A stretch of DNA of 64,000 bases from Moorella humiferrea (GCF_039233145.1 NZ_CP136419.1:1834001-1898000); one strand, 5' to 3'. Positions 34,756 to 42,873 are shown, counted from the first letter of the stretch. Translations and numbers: made by a program. The notes: a model not told the origin generated them from the sequence alone.

Positions 34756-34843
34756 TTCTTATCCCCTTTTTTTCATAATACTGGTTCGATGATTTTTATA
34801 ATTTGTTTTCAATGGTATATTATGTCATGTTCAATGCTTCCAT

Positions 34844-35650
34844 TTATAATGAAACTCTTTCTACATCCAGGCTTAAATCTAAGAGGGGGGCGTCGATAAT
34901 GGCCCGGCCGACGTCGACGATATCCGCTCCGACGGCAATTACTGCCTCAAGATTTGCCGGCGTAACGCCGCCGGCAAAGGCAATTTTCACTTTCTCCCGC
35001 CATCCTCCTCGCCGTGCCGCCTCGATTACGGTGGCCAGTTCTTCCAGACGACCGGTATCGACCATGATAATTCCCGCGCCGGCCTTTACAGCCGCCTCCG
35101 CTTCAGCGGCTACGGGCCTGGTCTCCCCGCGGATCTGCACGGCGATTACCCGTTTCGAGTCATATGTCCGTGCCCGGCCCACCGCCGGCTCAATACCTCC
35201 CAGAAGGCGGACGTAATTTTTATCCAGGTAGATAAAGGGTTCATCGCTAATGCGGATGCCGGCGCCGCCGGTGGCGATGGCCCGGCGCAGCTCGCTTCGT
35301 ATTTCCGGGGTTACCTTTTTCCAGGCGCCGCAGACGACTTTGATGCGTCCCCTCGCCCGGCGGACAAAGTCGGCCGCCGCCGTGGCAACTCCGGAAGGTT
35401 TTCCGATTATACCAAGGAGCATTTCTTCAGCCTGGATGATCACCGTGGCTTCGCCCATGGCCCGGAAAAGACAACTGCCCGGCTCTAAAGCATACCCCTC
35501 GGGGGCCGACCAGGTTACTTCCAGTCCCAGCTCATCGGCTACCTGCTTTAATCTGTCCGCACCGGATAATATCCCCTTTTCCCGGGCGGTAATGGCAAAA
35601 GATGCGGTCTGCCTTCCTAAAGGGGCAAAGAGAAATTCTCTAAGTTCCAC
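34844..35650 (-). CDS. Quinolinate-phosphoribosyltransferase-like protein (ModD type), altered motif
   Basis: About 268 residues from GTG 35650, overlapping the IclR stop by 11 bases; GTG 35659 is also possible. It has the NadC fold: ETVIIQAEEMLLGIIGKPSG is the dimer block, and the C-terminal barrel ends in IIMVDTG, IAFAGGVTPANLEAVI and DIVDVGRAI. The NadC phosphoribosyl motif (usually TRKTTPGLR) is here AWKKVTPEIR, so NadC activity is doubtful. ModD proteins with this fold occur with molybdenum genes. It might bind a pyridine carboxylate or help cofactor chemistry. Confidence 0.72.
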   Translation of the reverse strand: MELREFLFAPLGRQTASFAITAREKGILSGADRLKQVADELGLEVTWSAPEGYALEPGSCLFRAMGEATVIIQAEEMLLGIIGKPSGVATAAADFVRRARGRIKVVCGAWKKVTPEIRSELRRAIATGGAGIRISDEPFIYLDKNYVRLLGGIEPAVGRARTYDSKRVIAVQIRGETRPVAAEAEAAVKAGAGIIMVDTGRLEELATVIEAARRGGWREKVKIAFAGGVTPANLEAVIAVGADIVDVGRAIIDAPLLDLSLDVERVSL

Positions 35651-36431
35651 TAATATCACTTCCCACAGCAGGCCTGTATCCCAGTCCCGCCGATATCTCT
35701 GCCGCCGTACGTACAACTTGTTCTACGGCCAGCCGGAATTTTTCCCCCTCCAGCCTGGCGACGGGACCGGAAACGCTTACGGCGGCACAGACTTTGCCGT
35801 TATGGTCCCTTATAGGAGCTGCCACACAGCGCAGGCTGTCCATGATTTCTTCGTTGTCAACGGCATATCCCATCTCCCGAATTTTAGCCAGCTCCGCTTC
35901 AAGTTGGCGCGGATCGGTAATGGTGTGGCGGGTATAGCGGGCCAGCCCTTTTGTAGCTATGATACGTTTCACCTCACTGGGGTGCAGGTAGGCCAACAGG
36001 ACCTTGCCTACCCCGGTACAGTGGGCCGGCAGACGCATCCCCACCTGGGAAACAATGCGCAAAGACTGACGGCTTTCCCGCTTATCAATGTAAAGCACTT
36101 CGCCTTTATCGAGGACTACCAGGTGCACCGTTTCTTCTAGTTCATCTACTAACTTTTGAATATGAGGGGCCGCCACCTTACGAACGTCCCAATTGTTAGC
36201 TACGATGTTTCCGATTTCAAAAAGGCGCACCCCCAGTCGGTAGCGGCCGTCAAAGGGCGATTGCTCCAAATAACCGAAATCACGCAGGGTTGCCAGCAAA
36301 CCATGGAGGGTGCTTTTGGGCAAATCCAGGGCGCGGGCTATTTCTCCCAGGGACATATCACCTTGATGAGCGGCCAGCAAATCCAGGATTGTCAATGCCT
36401 TGGCCACCGATCGAATACGCGTCGTTACCAT
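35640..36431 (-). CDS. IclR-family transcriptional regulator of the island
   Basis: 263 residues. The N-terminal winged helix-turn-helix (MSLGEIARALDLPKSTLHGLL, about 26-46) is followed by an IclR effector domain (LPAHCTGVGKVLLAYL, CVAAPIRDHNGKVCAAVSVSGP). IclR regulators often control aromatic and heterocyclic acid catabolism and bind the inducer in the C-domain. It is the first gene in the block and overlaps the QPRTase-like gene, so it is probably co-transcribed and autoregulated. Repeated TTCGATATTATCG-like sites lie upstream. Confidence 0.92.
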   Translation of the reverse strand: MVTTRIRSVAKALTILDLLAAHQGDMSLGEIARALDLPKSTLHGLLATLRDFGYLEQSPFDGRYRLGVRLFEIGNIVANNWDVRKVAAPHIQKLVDELEETVHLVVLDKGEVLYIDKRESRQSLRIVSQVGMRLPAHCTGVGKVLLAYLHPSEVKRIIATKGLARYTRHTITDPRQLEAELAKIREMGYAVDNEEIMDSLRCVAAPIRDHNGKVCAAVSVSGPVARLEGEKFRLAVEQVVRTAAEISAGLGYRPAVGSDISGT

Positions 36432-36528
36432 ACCGCCAGCCTCTGTTCTATATAATCAAATCGTTTTCTATTATTAAGTATGTATGTAATAGTTTTCAAC
36501 TTTATATCCCCCTGAGAGGCCGGCGATA

Positions 36529-36661
36529 TTCGTTATTATCGAACTCAATGCTATAATATCGTGCTAACGTTAATATTTAAGTTCGCCGCTTATTTTGGTA
36601 TTCCTGCCGTACCAAAGCCCATTTTGTTCGATATTATCGCAAGTTTATTTGTAATATCGAA
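36529..36661. promoter_or_regulatory. Repeated palindromic sites, candidate IclR operators
   Basis: TTCGTTATTATCGAA at 36529-36543 and TTCGATATTATCGCA at 36627-36641, with a third half-site in the reverse orientation (AATATCGAAT at 36653-36662). The common form is TTCG-N-TATTATCG, partly palindromic and AT-rich in a GC-rich setting. They lie in the gap between the IclR start (36431) and the protease gene. That they bind this IclR is inference. Confidence 0.55.
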
Positions 36662-36751
36662 TATAAATCATGAACTCCTCTGCTTCAACCGGCATATCCT
36701 GGTGGTAATAAAGGGATAATATTGGAGCAGGGCCGAAGGAGGTAATCCCCC

Positions 36752-37582
36752 GTGGATATTTTTTTCAGCGTGATATGGGTCATCTTTCTAATTTCCGCCT
36801 TTTTGCCCATGCTGCATCAGCGTCGTATAGAGGCTGCGCGACTACACCTCATTCGGAGTTTCGAGCGTAAAAGTAATTCCCGTCTCATTACCCTCATTCA
36901 CCGCCAGGAGGCCTTGAGCTTTTTGGGTATCCCCCTTACCAGATATATCAACATCGAGGATTCGGAACAGCTTCTCCGGGCCATCCGCCTTACACCTGAC
37001 GATATGCCCATCGACCTGGTACTTCATACCCCCGGCGGCCTCGTCCTGGCGGCAGAGCAAATAGCCCATGCGATTTTAAAGCACCCGGCAAAAGTTACCG
37101 TTTACGTTCCCCACTATGCCATGTCCGGCGGTACCCTTATCGCCCTGGCGGCCGATGAAATAGTCATGGATGAAAACGCCGTTCTTGGGCCCGTAGACCC
37201 CCAGCTGGGCGAGTACCCCGCGGCTTCAATTCTCAAAGTCCTTGAGGAAAAGGATAAAAACGAGATTGACGACCGCACCCTGGTCCTGGCGGACATTGCT
37301 CGTAAAGCAATGCGGCAGGTCCGGGATAGCCTTGCGGAGCTCCTGGCGGAAAAAATGGAACGGCAAAAGGCCGAAGAACTGGCTACCATTTTAAGTGAAG
37401 GTCGATGGACCCATGACTATCCCATTGGCGTAGCGCAGCTAATAAAAATGGGGCTGCCGGTGAAAACCGGTTTGCCCCGGGAAATATATCAGCTTATGGA
37501 ACTCTATCCCCAGCCGGCCGGCCGCCGGCCTTCCGTCCAGTATGTTCCCCTGCCCTACACCCGCGAAGAACGCCGCCGTTAA
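36752..37582 (+). CDS. SDH-type serine protease (ClpP/crotonase fold), membrane-anchored
   Basis: 276 residues from GTG 36752 with GGAGGTAATCC upstream. An N-terminal membrane helix (FFSVIWVIFLISAFLPMLHQ) is followed by a ClpP-like fold: IDLVLHTPGGLVLAAEQIA, then VPHYAMSGGTLIALAADEIV with the nucleophile serine in MSGG, then GPVDPQLGEYPAASIL. This is the SDH_protease/SppA-related group of serine-lysine peptidases; the substrate is unknown. It is divergent from the IclR gene and convergent with nadE, overlapping its stop by 4 bases. Confidence 0.82.
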   Translation: MDIFFSVIWVIFLISAFLPMLHQRRIEAARLHLIRSFERKSNSRLITLIHRQEALSFLGIPLTRYINIEDSEQLLRAIRLTPDDMPIDLVLHTPGGLVLAAEQIAHAILKHPAKVTVYVPHYAMSGGTLIALAADEIVMDENAVLGPVDPQLGEYPAASILKVLEEKDKNEIDDRTLVLADIARKAMRQVRDSLAELLAEKMERQKAEELATILSEGRWTHDYPIGVAQLIKMGLPVKTGLPREIYQLMELYPQPAGRRPSVQYVPLPYTREERRR

Positions 37583-38307
37583 AAGGGCGGGGTCAAAGGC
37601 AGCCGTCGCTTGTGGGCGCTGGCGGCGGCCATGGCCTCTATTTTTTCTTTAACCGCCGGCGGCGCCTGTCCCGTCAGGATATAACGATCGAGGTCTTCAT
37701 AGGTTATACCCATCTCGCCTTCATCCGTCTGGCCGGCCCACAGCCCCGCCGTCGGGGGTTTGCCAATAATCCTTTCCGGCAGTTTTAAATAACGGGCCAG
37801 TTCCCGTACCTGGGATTTTACCAAATTGGCCAGGGGCAACAGGTCCACCCCACCGTCGCCGTACTTGGTAAAATAACCGACCGTCAATTCGCTTCTATTA
37901 CCCGTGCCGACAACCAAGTAATTGCGCTCATTGGCATGGAAGTACAGGGTTAACATCCTGAGGCGCGGCTTTAAATTGGCCAGGGCCAGGTTTCTTTTAC
38001 CTGGTGAAAAGGGTTGTCCCGTCAACAGCAGCACCAACCGGTCGTAGATATCATCCAGTACCACTTCCACTACCGGTAACTCCAGGTGTCGGGCTACAAG
38101 ATGGGCATCCTCGGCATCGGCCGGGTCGCTGTGGCAGGGCATGATTAGCCCCAGGCAATTGTCGGGAAAAGCCAGCCGGCATAAATTCGCCACCACGGCG
38201 GAGTCGATGCCGCCGCTTAAACCCAGGACCGCTCCCTTGGCTCCGGCTTTGGCGGCCTCTTCCTGCAACCATGCAACCAGGTCTGCGACCATTTTAGCTG
38301 CATCCAT
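37579..38307 (-). CDS. nadE: NH3-dependent NAD+ synthetase
   Basis: 242 residues. The N-type ATP pyrophosphatase P-loop VLGLSGGIDSAVVANL (about 27-42) and GTGNRSELTVGYFTKYGDGGVDL are the NadE signature; no glutaminase domain is present, so ammonia is the nitrogen donor. It makes NAD+ from deamido-NAD, last step of the biosynthesis. A 236-base leader follows the coat-gene terminator. Confidence 0.95.
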   Translation of the reverse strand: MDAAKMVADLVAWLQEEAAKAGAKGAVLGLSGGIDSAVVANLCRLAFPDNCLGLIMPCHSDPADAEDAHLVARHLELPVVEVVLDDIYDRLVLLLTGQPFSPGKRNLALANLKPRLRMLTLYFHANERNYLVVGTGNRSELTVGYFTKYGDGGVDLLPLANLVKSQVRELARYLKLPERIIGKPPTAGLWAGQTDEGEMGITYEDLDRYILTGQAPPAVKEKIEAMAAASAHKRRLPLTPPF

Positions 38308-38532
38308 AAATGATTACCTCCCGATTGCTTGACCGGCTCCAACCCGGGGCCGGTAACAGCAGATTTTTAGCCGCCGGCTCAGGCTCTCTCCCCGCTGCCA
38401 CGCACCTTCGCCGTTTTGGACAGCACTCCCCTGTGCTGCCGGAAACACCGGGTGACCGCACCGGGCGACTTTAAATCACCATGTTCGACACCGTAACGCC
38501 AATTCCTGCTGCCGTAAGGCCCCACCGGCCTG
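38308..38532 (-). other. Long GC-rich leader of nadE, possible structured RNA
   Basis: About 225 bases between the coat-gene terminator and nadE. On the minus strand several hairpins are visible, for example GGACAGCACTCCCCTGTGCTG in reverse complement form and CCGGCCCCGGGTTGGAGCCGG near the gene. One frame stays open across part of it but has no coding character. It fits no riboswitch class that I can name. It may simply hold the nadE promoter. Confidence 0.35.
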
Positions 38533-38571
38533 TTATAAAACAACCTCCGACAGTACATACCGCCGGAGGTT
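38533..38571 (-). terminator. Terminator after the CotF-like genes
   Basis: On the minus strand AACCTCCG (38571-38564) pairs with CGGAGGTT (38549-38542), followed by GTTTTATAAC. Confidence 0.75.
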
Positions 38572-38587
38572 ATTTGGTTTCTTCCCT

Positions 38588-38929
38588 CTATACCCTGTAT
38601 TGGGGTATTCCGCCACCACCCTGAAGAGCCGTCCCCATCTGGACGCCTGCCATCCCGCCTTGCTGCAGTTGCATTTGTTCCTGCTGTAGGCGCTGTAGCA
38701 GCTGGGCTATCTCCTGCTGGCTGGCCATATTTAATTGATACCATCCCCGGGAATGCATAACATCCCATACAGCCTTAAGGCAGTTCTGCTCATCCTGGTA
38801 AACGGTCATAAAATCCCGCCGCAATTGATCGTTGGCGCATTCAGTAATGGCCATATTATATGAGCTGGTTAAAAGCTTTTCGCTGGCCAGGCAATCGCTG
38901 CAGATTGTTTTATCATCAAAAAACTGCAT
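38588..38929 (-). CDS. CotF-family spore coat protein
   Basis: 113 residues. DKTICSDCLASEKLLTSSYN, then LRRDFMTVYQDEQNCLKAVW and MHSRGWYQLNMA is the four-helix CotF pattern, followed by a Gln/Met/Gly-rich tail typical of coat proteins. It is deposited on the spore or in the mother cell (family knowledge). It follows a smaller related gene 13 bases upstream, forming a two-gene unit with a terminator. Confidence 0.85.
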   Translation of the reverse strand: MQFFDDKTICSDCLASEKLLTSSYNMAITECANDQLRRDFMTVYQDEQNCLKAVWDVMHSRGWYQLNMASQQEIAQLLQRLQQEQMQLQQGGMAGVQMGTALQGGGGIPQYRV

Positions 38930-38942
38930 GGTCCTTCCCCCT

Positions 38943-39143
38943 CTACATCATATGTTGCCCACCCAAATGACGGAGCAAAGTATTATAGTGCCTCTGGTGG
39001 GCCTGCTGCACTGAACTCAACACCTGCTTCAGCTGGGGGTCGCTGCACTGGGCGGCGTAGGCCCCGAATTTCCGGATCATCAAGAGCTCATTGCTTAAAT
39101 TTTCCCGGAGCTGCATCAATTCAGCCTGGGTTAGACCTGCCAC
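38943..39143 (-). CDS. Small CotF-related spore coat protein
   Basis: 66 residues. I choose GTG 39143 because AAGGAGG lies 7 bases upstream; an upstream GTG at 39161 would place the ribosome site within the gene. LTQAELMQLRENLSNELLM, then CSDPQLKQVLSSVQQAHQRH, has the helical CotF-like form with conserved His/Gln. It is likely cotranscribed with the coat gene at 38588. Confidence 0.75.
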   Translation of the reverse strand: MAGLTQAELMQLRENLSNELLMIRKFGAYAAQCSDPQLKQVLSSVQQAHQRHYNTLLRHLGGQHMM

Positions 39144-39237
39144 GATGCTTCCTCCTTCCACAAATTAAAGCTGCCATGGATCATTTTGCCCAGAGGCCCA
39201 CCTTCTATTCACCATATTTTCTGCCAATAAAAACCAT

Positions 39238-39254
39238 GCCGGGAAACTCCCGGC
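39238..39254 (-). terminator. Hairpin just after the glutaredoxin stop
   Basis: GCCGGG-AGTTT-CCCGGC on the minus strand starts one base after the final TGA and is followed, after ATGG, by TTTTTATT. Most likely the terminator. Confidence 0.6.
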
Positions 39255-39255
39255 G

Positions 39256-39492
39256 TCAGTGCAAGACTTTTTTTAAACGGTTTTCATCAAAGCCGACTAT
39301 AACCTGTCCATCGACGATCAGGGTGGGAACCGCCGCCAGACCGCCGTTACGCCGGCACAATTCTTCCATGGCCTTTTCGTCTACACTGATATCCTTTTCT
39401 TCAAAATTTACACCATGTCGTGAAAGATACTCTTTCACCGCTTTGCAACTGGGTCAGGTCGGTGTAGTGTAAACAACGACGTTTTCGGGCAT
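39256..39492 (-). CDS. Selenocysteine-containing glutaredoxin-family protein (UGA at codon 13)
   Basis: 78 codons from ATG 39492 (GGGAGG 8 bases upstream) to TGA 39258-39256, with one in-frame TGA at 39456-39454. Read through, the protein is MPENVVVYTTPT-U-PSCKAV: the TGA stands exactly at the first position of the glutaredoxin CxxC site, here UxxC. The downstream part (GVNFEEKDISVDEKAMEEL, then VPTLIVDGQVIVGFDE with the cis-proline) is a complete NrdH/glutaredoxin-like fold. An ordinary start downstream of the TGA would lack the active site. It may reduce disulfides or peroxides. The final stop is also TGA, directly before a hairpin. A short stem follows the internal UGA, as needed for a bacterial SECIS. 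Confidence 0.85.
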
Positions 39493-39557
39493 CAGATTAA
39501 CCTCCCGGCAGACTTTTTTACTTAGTCTGCCTGGAAGGAGAAAGCTTTATGTGCGTT

Positions 39558-40946
39558 CTAGCGTTTTAAAAGGGAACCCAGGACGGTTTTGGCGCTGCTT
39601 AAAGTAACGCCTATAAAACCGTAACCGCTTAGAATGGATTCCAAAGCCGTCAGCACCTGCTGCATCTCTTCTTCGGTAACGATTAAAGGCGGCTCTAAAC
39701 GGATGACATTGGGATTATTTAGAGTATACGCCGTGATAATATGGTGTTTATTCATTAACTCTCCGGCTACCAGGGAACCAAAATATTCTCCCGCCAGCGC
39801 ATTTACCTTACCGCGTGTTAACCTGTCCAGCCATCCGCCCACAGGTTGGTTAAATTCCAGGCCGATGAGGAGGCCCCGGCCGCGCACGTCTTTTATGATA
39901 GTATATTTTCCTTTAAGCCGCCGCAGCTTTTCTAAAAAGAAGCTACCCAGGGCGGCCGCCCGTTTCGCCAGGTCTTTTTCCAGAATGCTTTCCAGGGCCG
40001 CCAGCCCGGCCGCCACCGCCAGGGTATTGCCACCAAAGGTGGAAGTATGGAGGAGGGCTTTATCCATGCCGCCGTAGGCTTTATCCCAGATGACCGGACG
40101 GGCGATGTAAGCGCCGATGGGCATGACACCGCCACCCAGGGATTTGGCCAGACACATGATGTCCGGCACTACGTCTTCATACTCGCAGGCAAAAAGACGA
40201 CCCGTACGCCCGAAACCCGTTTGAATCTCGTCGACAATCAACAATGCCCCGTAACGATCACATAGTTCCCGCGCACCTTTGAGATAGCCGTCGCGGGGAA
40301 CAATCACACCGCCTTCGCCCTGGATGGGTTCTACGATAAAGGCGGCCACATCGCCCCCCGCCAGTTTGGCTTCCAGGGCCTCCAGATCGTCGTAGGGCAC
40401 CGCCTCGCAACCGGGTAACAGGGGGGTGAAGGGGCGCTGGTATTTCTCCCTTCCCGTGACCGATAGAGAACCAAAACTTTTACCGTGGAAAGAATTTTGG
40501 CAGTAAAGGATTTTAACTTTACCGGTGGCGGCGCGTGCCAGTTTGAGGGCGCCCTCCACCGCTTCAGTCCCGCTGTTGCAAAAAAATACCCGTTCCAGAT
40601 CCCCGGGAGTAACCCGGGCCAGGTTGTGGGCCAGGGCGGCGGCCAGGGGATTTAAAGAGGCCTGCAGTATATTCGGCCGTTCCATCACCTTCTTTACCGC
40701 ATCCAGCACTTCGGGCGGGTTATGACCCAGATTTAAAGCTCCGTAGCCGCCTAGAAAGTCAAGATAGCGATTGCCCTCCCTGTCCCATACGGCAACGCCT
40801 TCTGCCCGAATAAAGGCTTTATCAAAATCCAGCAGGGACAGCATACCCGCCAGGCCGGGATTGACATGGCGGCGGTACAAGTCCCGAACCTCCTGGCGGG
40901 AAAACTCCATTGCTTCTGCCAAGCTAAATAATTTTTCTACACCCAA
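39558..40946 (-). CDS. Class III aminotransferase (putrescine/ornithine type)
   Basis: 462-residue PLP enzyme. NSGTEAVEGALKLARAATGK, SFHGKSFGSLSVTG, IVDEIQTGFGRTGRLFACE and the lysine block MCLAKSLGGGVMPIGAYI are those of PatA-like putrescine and ornithine aminotransferases. The C-terminus extends beyond the usual fold (GYGFIGVTLSSAKTVLGSLL). It probably transfers the terminal amino group of putrescine or another diamine to 2-oxoglutarate. speE and speB lie 12 kb away; no adjacent catabolic partner. Confidence 0.88.
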   Translation of the reverse strand: MGVEKLFSLAEAMEFSRQEVRDLYRRHVNPGLAGMLSLLDFDKAFIRAEGVAVWDREGNRYLDFLGGYGALNLGHNPPEVLDAVKKVMERPNILQASLNPLAAALAHNLARVTPGDLERVFFCNSGTEAVEGALKLARAATGKVKILYCQNSFHGKSFGSLSVTGREKYQRPFTPLLPGCEAVPYDDLEALEAKLAGGDVAAFIVEPIQGEGGVIVPRDGYLKGARELCDRYGALLIVDEIQTGFGRTGRLFACEYEDVVPDIMCLAKSLGGGVMPIGAYIARPVIWDKAYGGMDKALLHTSTFGGNTLAVAAGLAALESILEKDLAKRAAALGSFFLEKLRRLKGKYTIIKDVRGRGLLIGLEFNQPVGGWLDRLTRGKVNALAGEYFGSLVAGELMNKHHIITAYTLNNPNVIRLEPPLIVTEEEMQQVLTALESILSGYGFIGVTLSSAKTVLGSLLKR

Positions 40947-40974
40947 GGGTTGTTCACGTGCCTTTCCTTAAAAT

Positions 40975-41008
40975 AAATGACCCGGGAAGTCGTTCCCAAG
41001 GTCATTTT
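40975..41008 (-). terminator. Terminator after the radical SAM gene
   Basis: On the minus strand AAATGACC and GGTCATTT pair across a loop with its own small stem (GGGAACGACTTCCC), followed by ATTTTAAGG. Confidence 0.75.
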
Positions 41009-41030
41009 ACCATTTTCAGCCGCCTTTTGT

Positions 41031-42398
41031 CTAATGGTCCGCTGCCGCCCCAACCCCTTTTTCTTTTTCCGTCCAAATCCGGTCGGCAATTTCCCCCCAG
41101 GCCCGGGCGTAGGGAGCCAGCTTGGCGGCAAACTCTTCGGCCGTTTCATCTTCGTGGAGCTGCGTCGAATGGGCTCCTGCTTCCGTTACAATATCGCGCA
41201 GCATTTCTGGATTATCAATAAGGGGGCAAGGGCGACGGAGGTTTTGGTTAAAGGGCTGGCGCTTCTGATAGGCTTTAAAAAGGGGATTCTGAAGGGCTTC
41301 TATCAGGCTGACGTTTTTAATATTGCAGGTGCTGTAGTGAACAAAGGCACAGGGCTCCACTTCTCCGGCGGCGTTAATGTGGAAATAGCGCCGGCCGCCG
41401 GCAATGCAGCCGTTGCTGGCCTCGCCGTCGTTCCAAAAGTCGACCAGGAAGATAGGTTTGGTTTGACGGAAATACTGAATGCGCTCAAACATCCAGGCAC
41501 GCTGTTCGGGCGTGGCCATCATTTCCAGATCCACATCTTTGCCGATGGGGATATAGGTGAAGTACCAGCCGAAGGCAACTCCTTTATCTATCAGCATATC
41601 AATAAAGGCGTCACTACCAAGTTCTTCGGTATTATAACGACTGTAGGTCACCGAGACGCCGTAGACAACCCCGGCGGCCCGCATAAGATCCATGGCCCGC
41701 ATTACTTTAGCAAAAATACCCCTGCCACGACGGCTGTCGGTCTTTTCTTCGAACCCTTCTAAACTCAAAGCTACGGTAATATTGCCCAGACGAACCATCT
41801 CGTCGACGAAGCTTTGGTCAATTAAGGTCCCGTTGGAAAATAGATGAAAAACCTGATCCGGATGTTTCTCTGCCAATCGAATAATGTCATCGCGGCGCAT
41901 CAGGGGCTCGCCGCCGGAAAGAACTATAAAGTTAATACCCAGTTTTTCTCCTTCGCTGATGATGCGATCCATGGTAGCAAAATCCAGTTCCTGAGTTCGC
42001 TGGTAATCACCGGCCCAGCAGCCCACACAGTTCAAGTTACACTTTTCCGTTGGATCCATAAGAATGGCCCACGGTACGGATACACCGAGCTTTGCTGCCC
42101 ACTCTTTTTGGCGCGGTACGCCAATAAAAGTCGAGTTAACAAAAAAATCCATAGCTAAACGCAGTCTGACGTTGGGATGGGTCTGGGTCAGCAATCTCTG
42201 GGCAAAACGATACCAGTTGCCGTTTTTATCTTCAAGAACCTTTTTAACGTTAAAAACCATCTCCCGGTGATGGGGATCCCGGGCCAGCTTTTCCGCCAAG
42301 GCAATCAAACGGGGGATATTTTTTTCTGGATTATTGAGAATTAATTTTACGCCTTGTTCAATGAGCTTTTCCCCCACATAAGTTTCTGCCAGCTTCAC
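41031..42398 (-). CDS. Radical SAM protein with SPASM-like C-terminal region
   Basis: 455 residues. A helical N-terminal 110 residues precede the radical SAM core with DPTEKCNLNCVGCWAGDY (CxxxCxxC at about residues 117-124), SGGEPLMRRDDII, and ALSLEGFEEKTD. The C-terminal region has cysteines in GCIAGGRRYFHINAAGEVEPC and PCPLID, which could bind auxiliary clusters. The family occurs in anaerobes and in some hydrogen-metabolising archaea; the substrate is unknown. It is monocistronic. Confidence 0.8.
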   Translation of the reverse strand: MKLAETYVGEKLIEQGVKLILNNPEKNIPRLIALAEKLARDPHHREMVFNVKKVLEDKNGNWYRFAQRLLTQTHPNVRLRLAMDFFVNSTFIGVPRQKEWAAKLGVSVPWAILMDPTEKCNLNCVGCWAGDYQRTQELDFATMDRIISEGEKLGINFIVLSGGEPLMRRDDIIRLAEKHPDQVFHLFSNGTLIDQSFVDEMVRLGNITVALSLEGFEEKTDSRRGRGIFAKVMRAMDLMRAAGVVYGVSVTYSRYNTEELGSDAFIDMLIDKGVAFGWYFTYIPIGKDVDLEMMATPEQRAWMFERIQYFRQTKPIFLVDFWNDGEASNGCIAGGRRYFHINAAGEVEPCAFVHYSTCNIKNVSLIEALQNPLFKAYQKRQPFNQNLRRPCPLIDNPEMLRDIVTEAGAHSTQLHEDETAEEFAAKLAPYARAWGEIADRIWTEKEKGVGAAADH

Positions 42399-42629
42399 GC
42401 CTTAACCTCCTTTCCCCTCAAAAACTCAAAATGGTAGCCACCAACCACCCGCGCCGGCTACCACCTCCCAAAACACCCAAAAGACCAATTTTTGTTTTTA
42501 TTATACGCCTTCAGCCATACTTGGTCAAGGGTTCCCGTCGGGGTAAAAAATGCTTCTTATATTATTCATTTTTAGGGTCCAGACTATCAATTGAACAGGG
42601 AACCATACTGCAAAAGGAGGGCTTCCAAA

Positions 42630-42860
42630 ATGACCGTCGGTACGAAAATGCATCAGACCCTCACCAGCCTGGAAGGCGCCGCTGCGGATCTAAAAACCTA
42701 CGCCCTGGAAACCGAGGATAAAAACGCAAAGAAGCAGTTCACCGACTACGCCAATCAGATTGAAAGCATTGCCCAGGGCTTGAAAGGCCGCGTCAACTAT
42801 CTGGAAAGCCAGGAACCCCAGTACAAGGTATTCCAGCAGGCGCAGGGCAAAATGCAGTAG
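42630..42860 (+). CDS. DUF1657 family protein
   Basis: 76 residues from ATG 42630 with AAGGAGGG 8 bases upstream; an upstream ATG at 42591 has no site. MTVGTKMHQTLTSLEGAAAD, then QIESIAQGLKGRVNYLESQEPQYK is the DUF1657 pattern (helical, found in spore-formers, often near spoVA genes). The function is unknown. It is a single-gene unit with a strong terminator. Confidence 0.9.
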   Translation: MTVGTKMHQTLTSLEGAAADLKTYALETEDKNAKKQFTDYANQIESIAQGLKGRVNYLESQEPQYKVFQQAQGKMQ

Positions 42861-42873
42861 TTCCCTTTAATAT

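Noticed and set aside
38430-38530. tRNA-Leu-like segment in the nadE leader
   Set aside because: A GGTGA/TCGCC stem with TTTAAAG loop is present, but D arm, T arm and acceptor do not form.
38379-38768. 129-codon minus-strand frame over cotF and the nadE leader
   Set aside because: It overlaps a well-supported coat gene and its terminator and has no family features.
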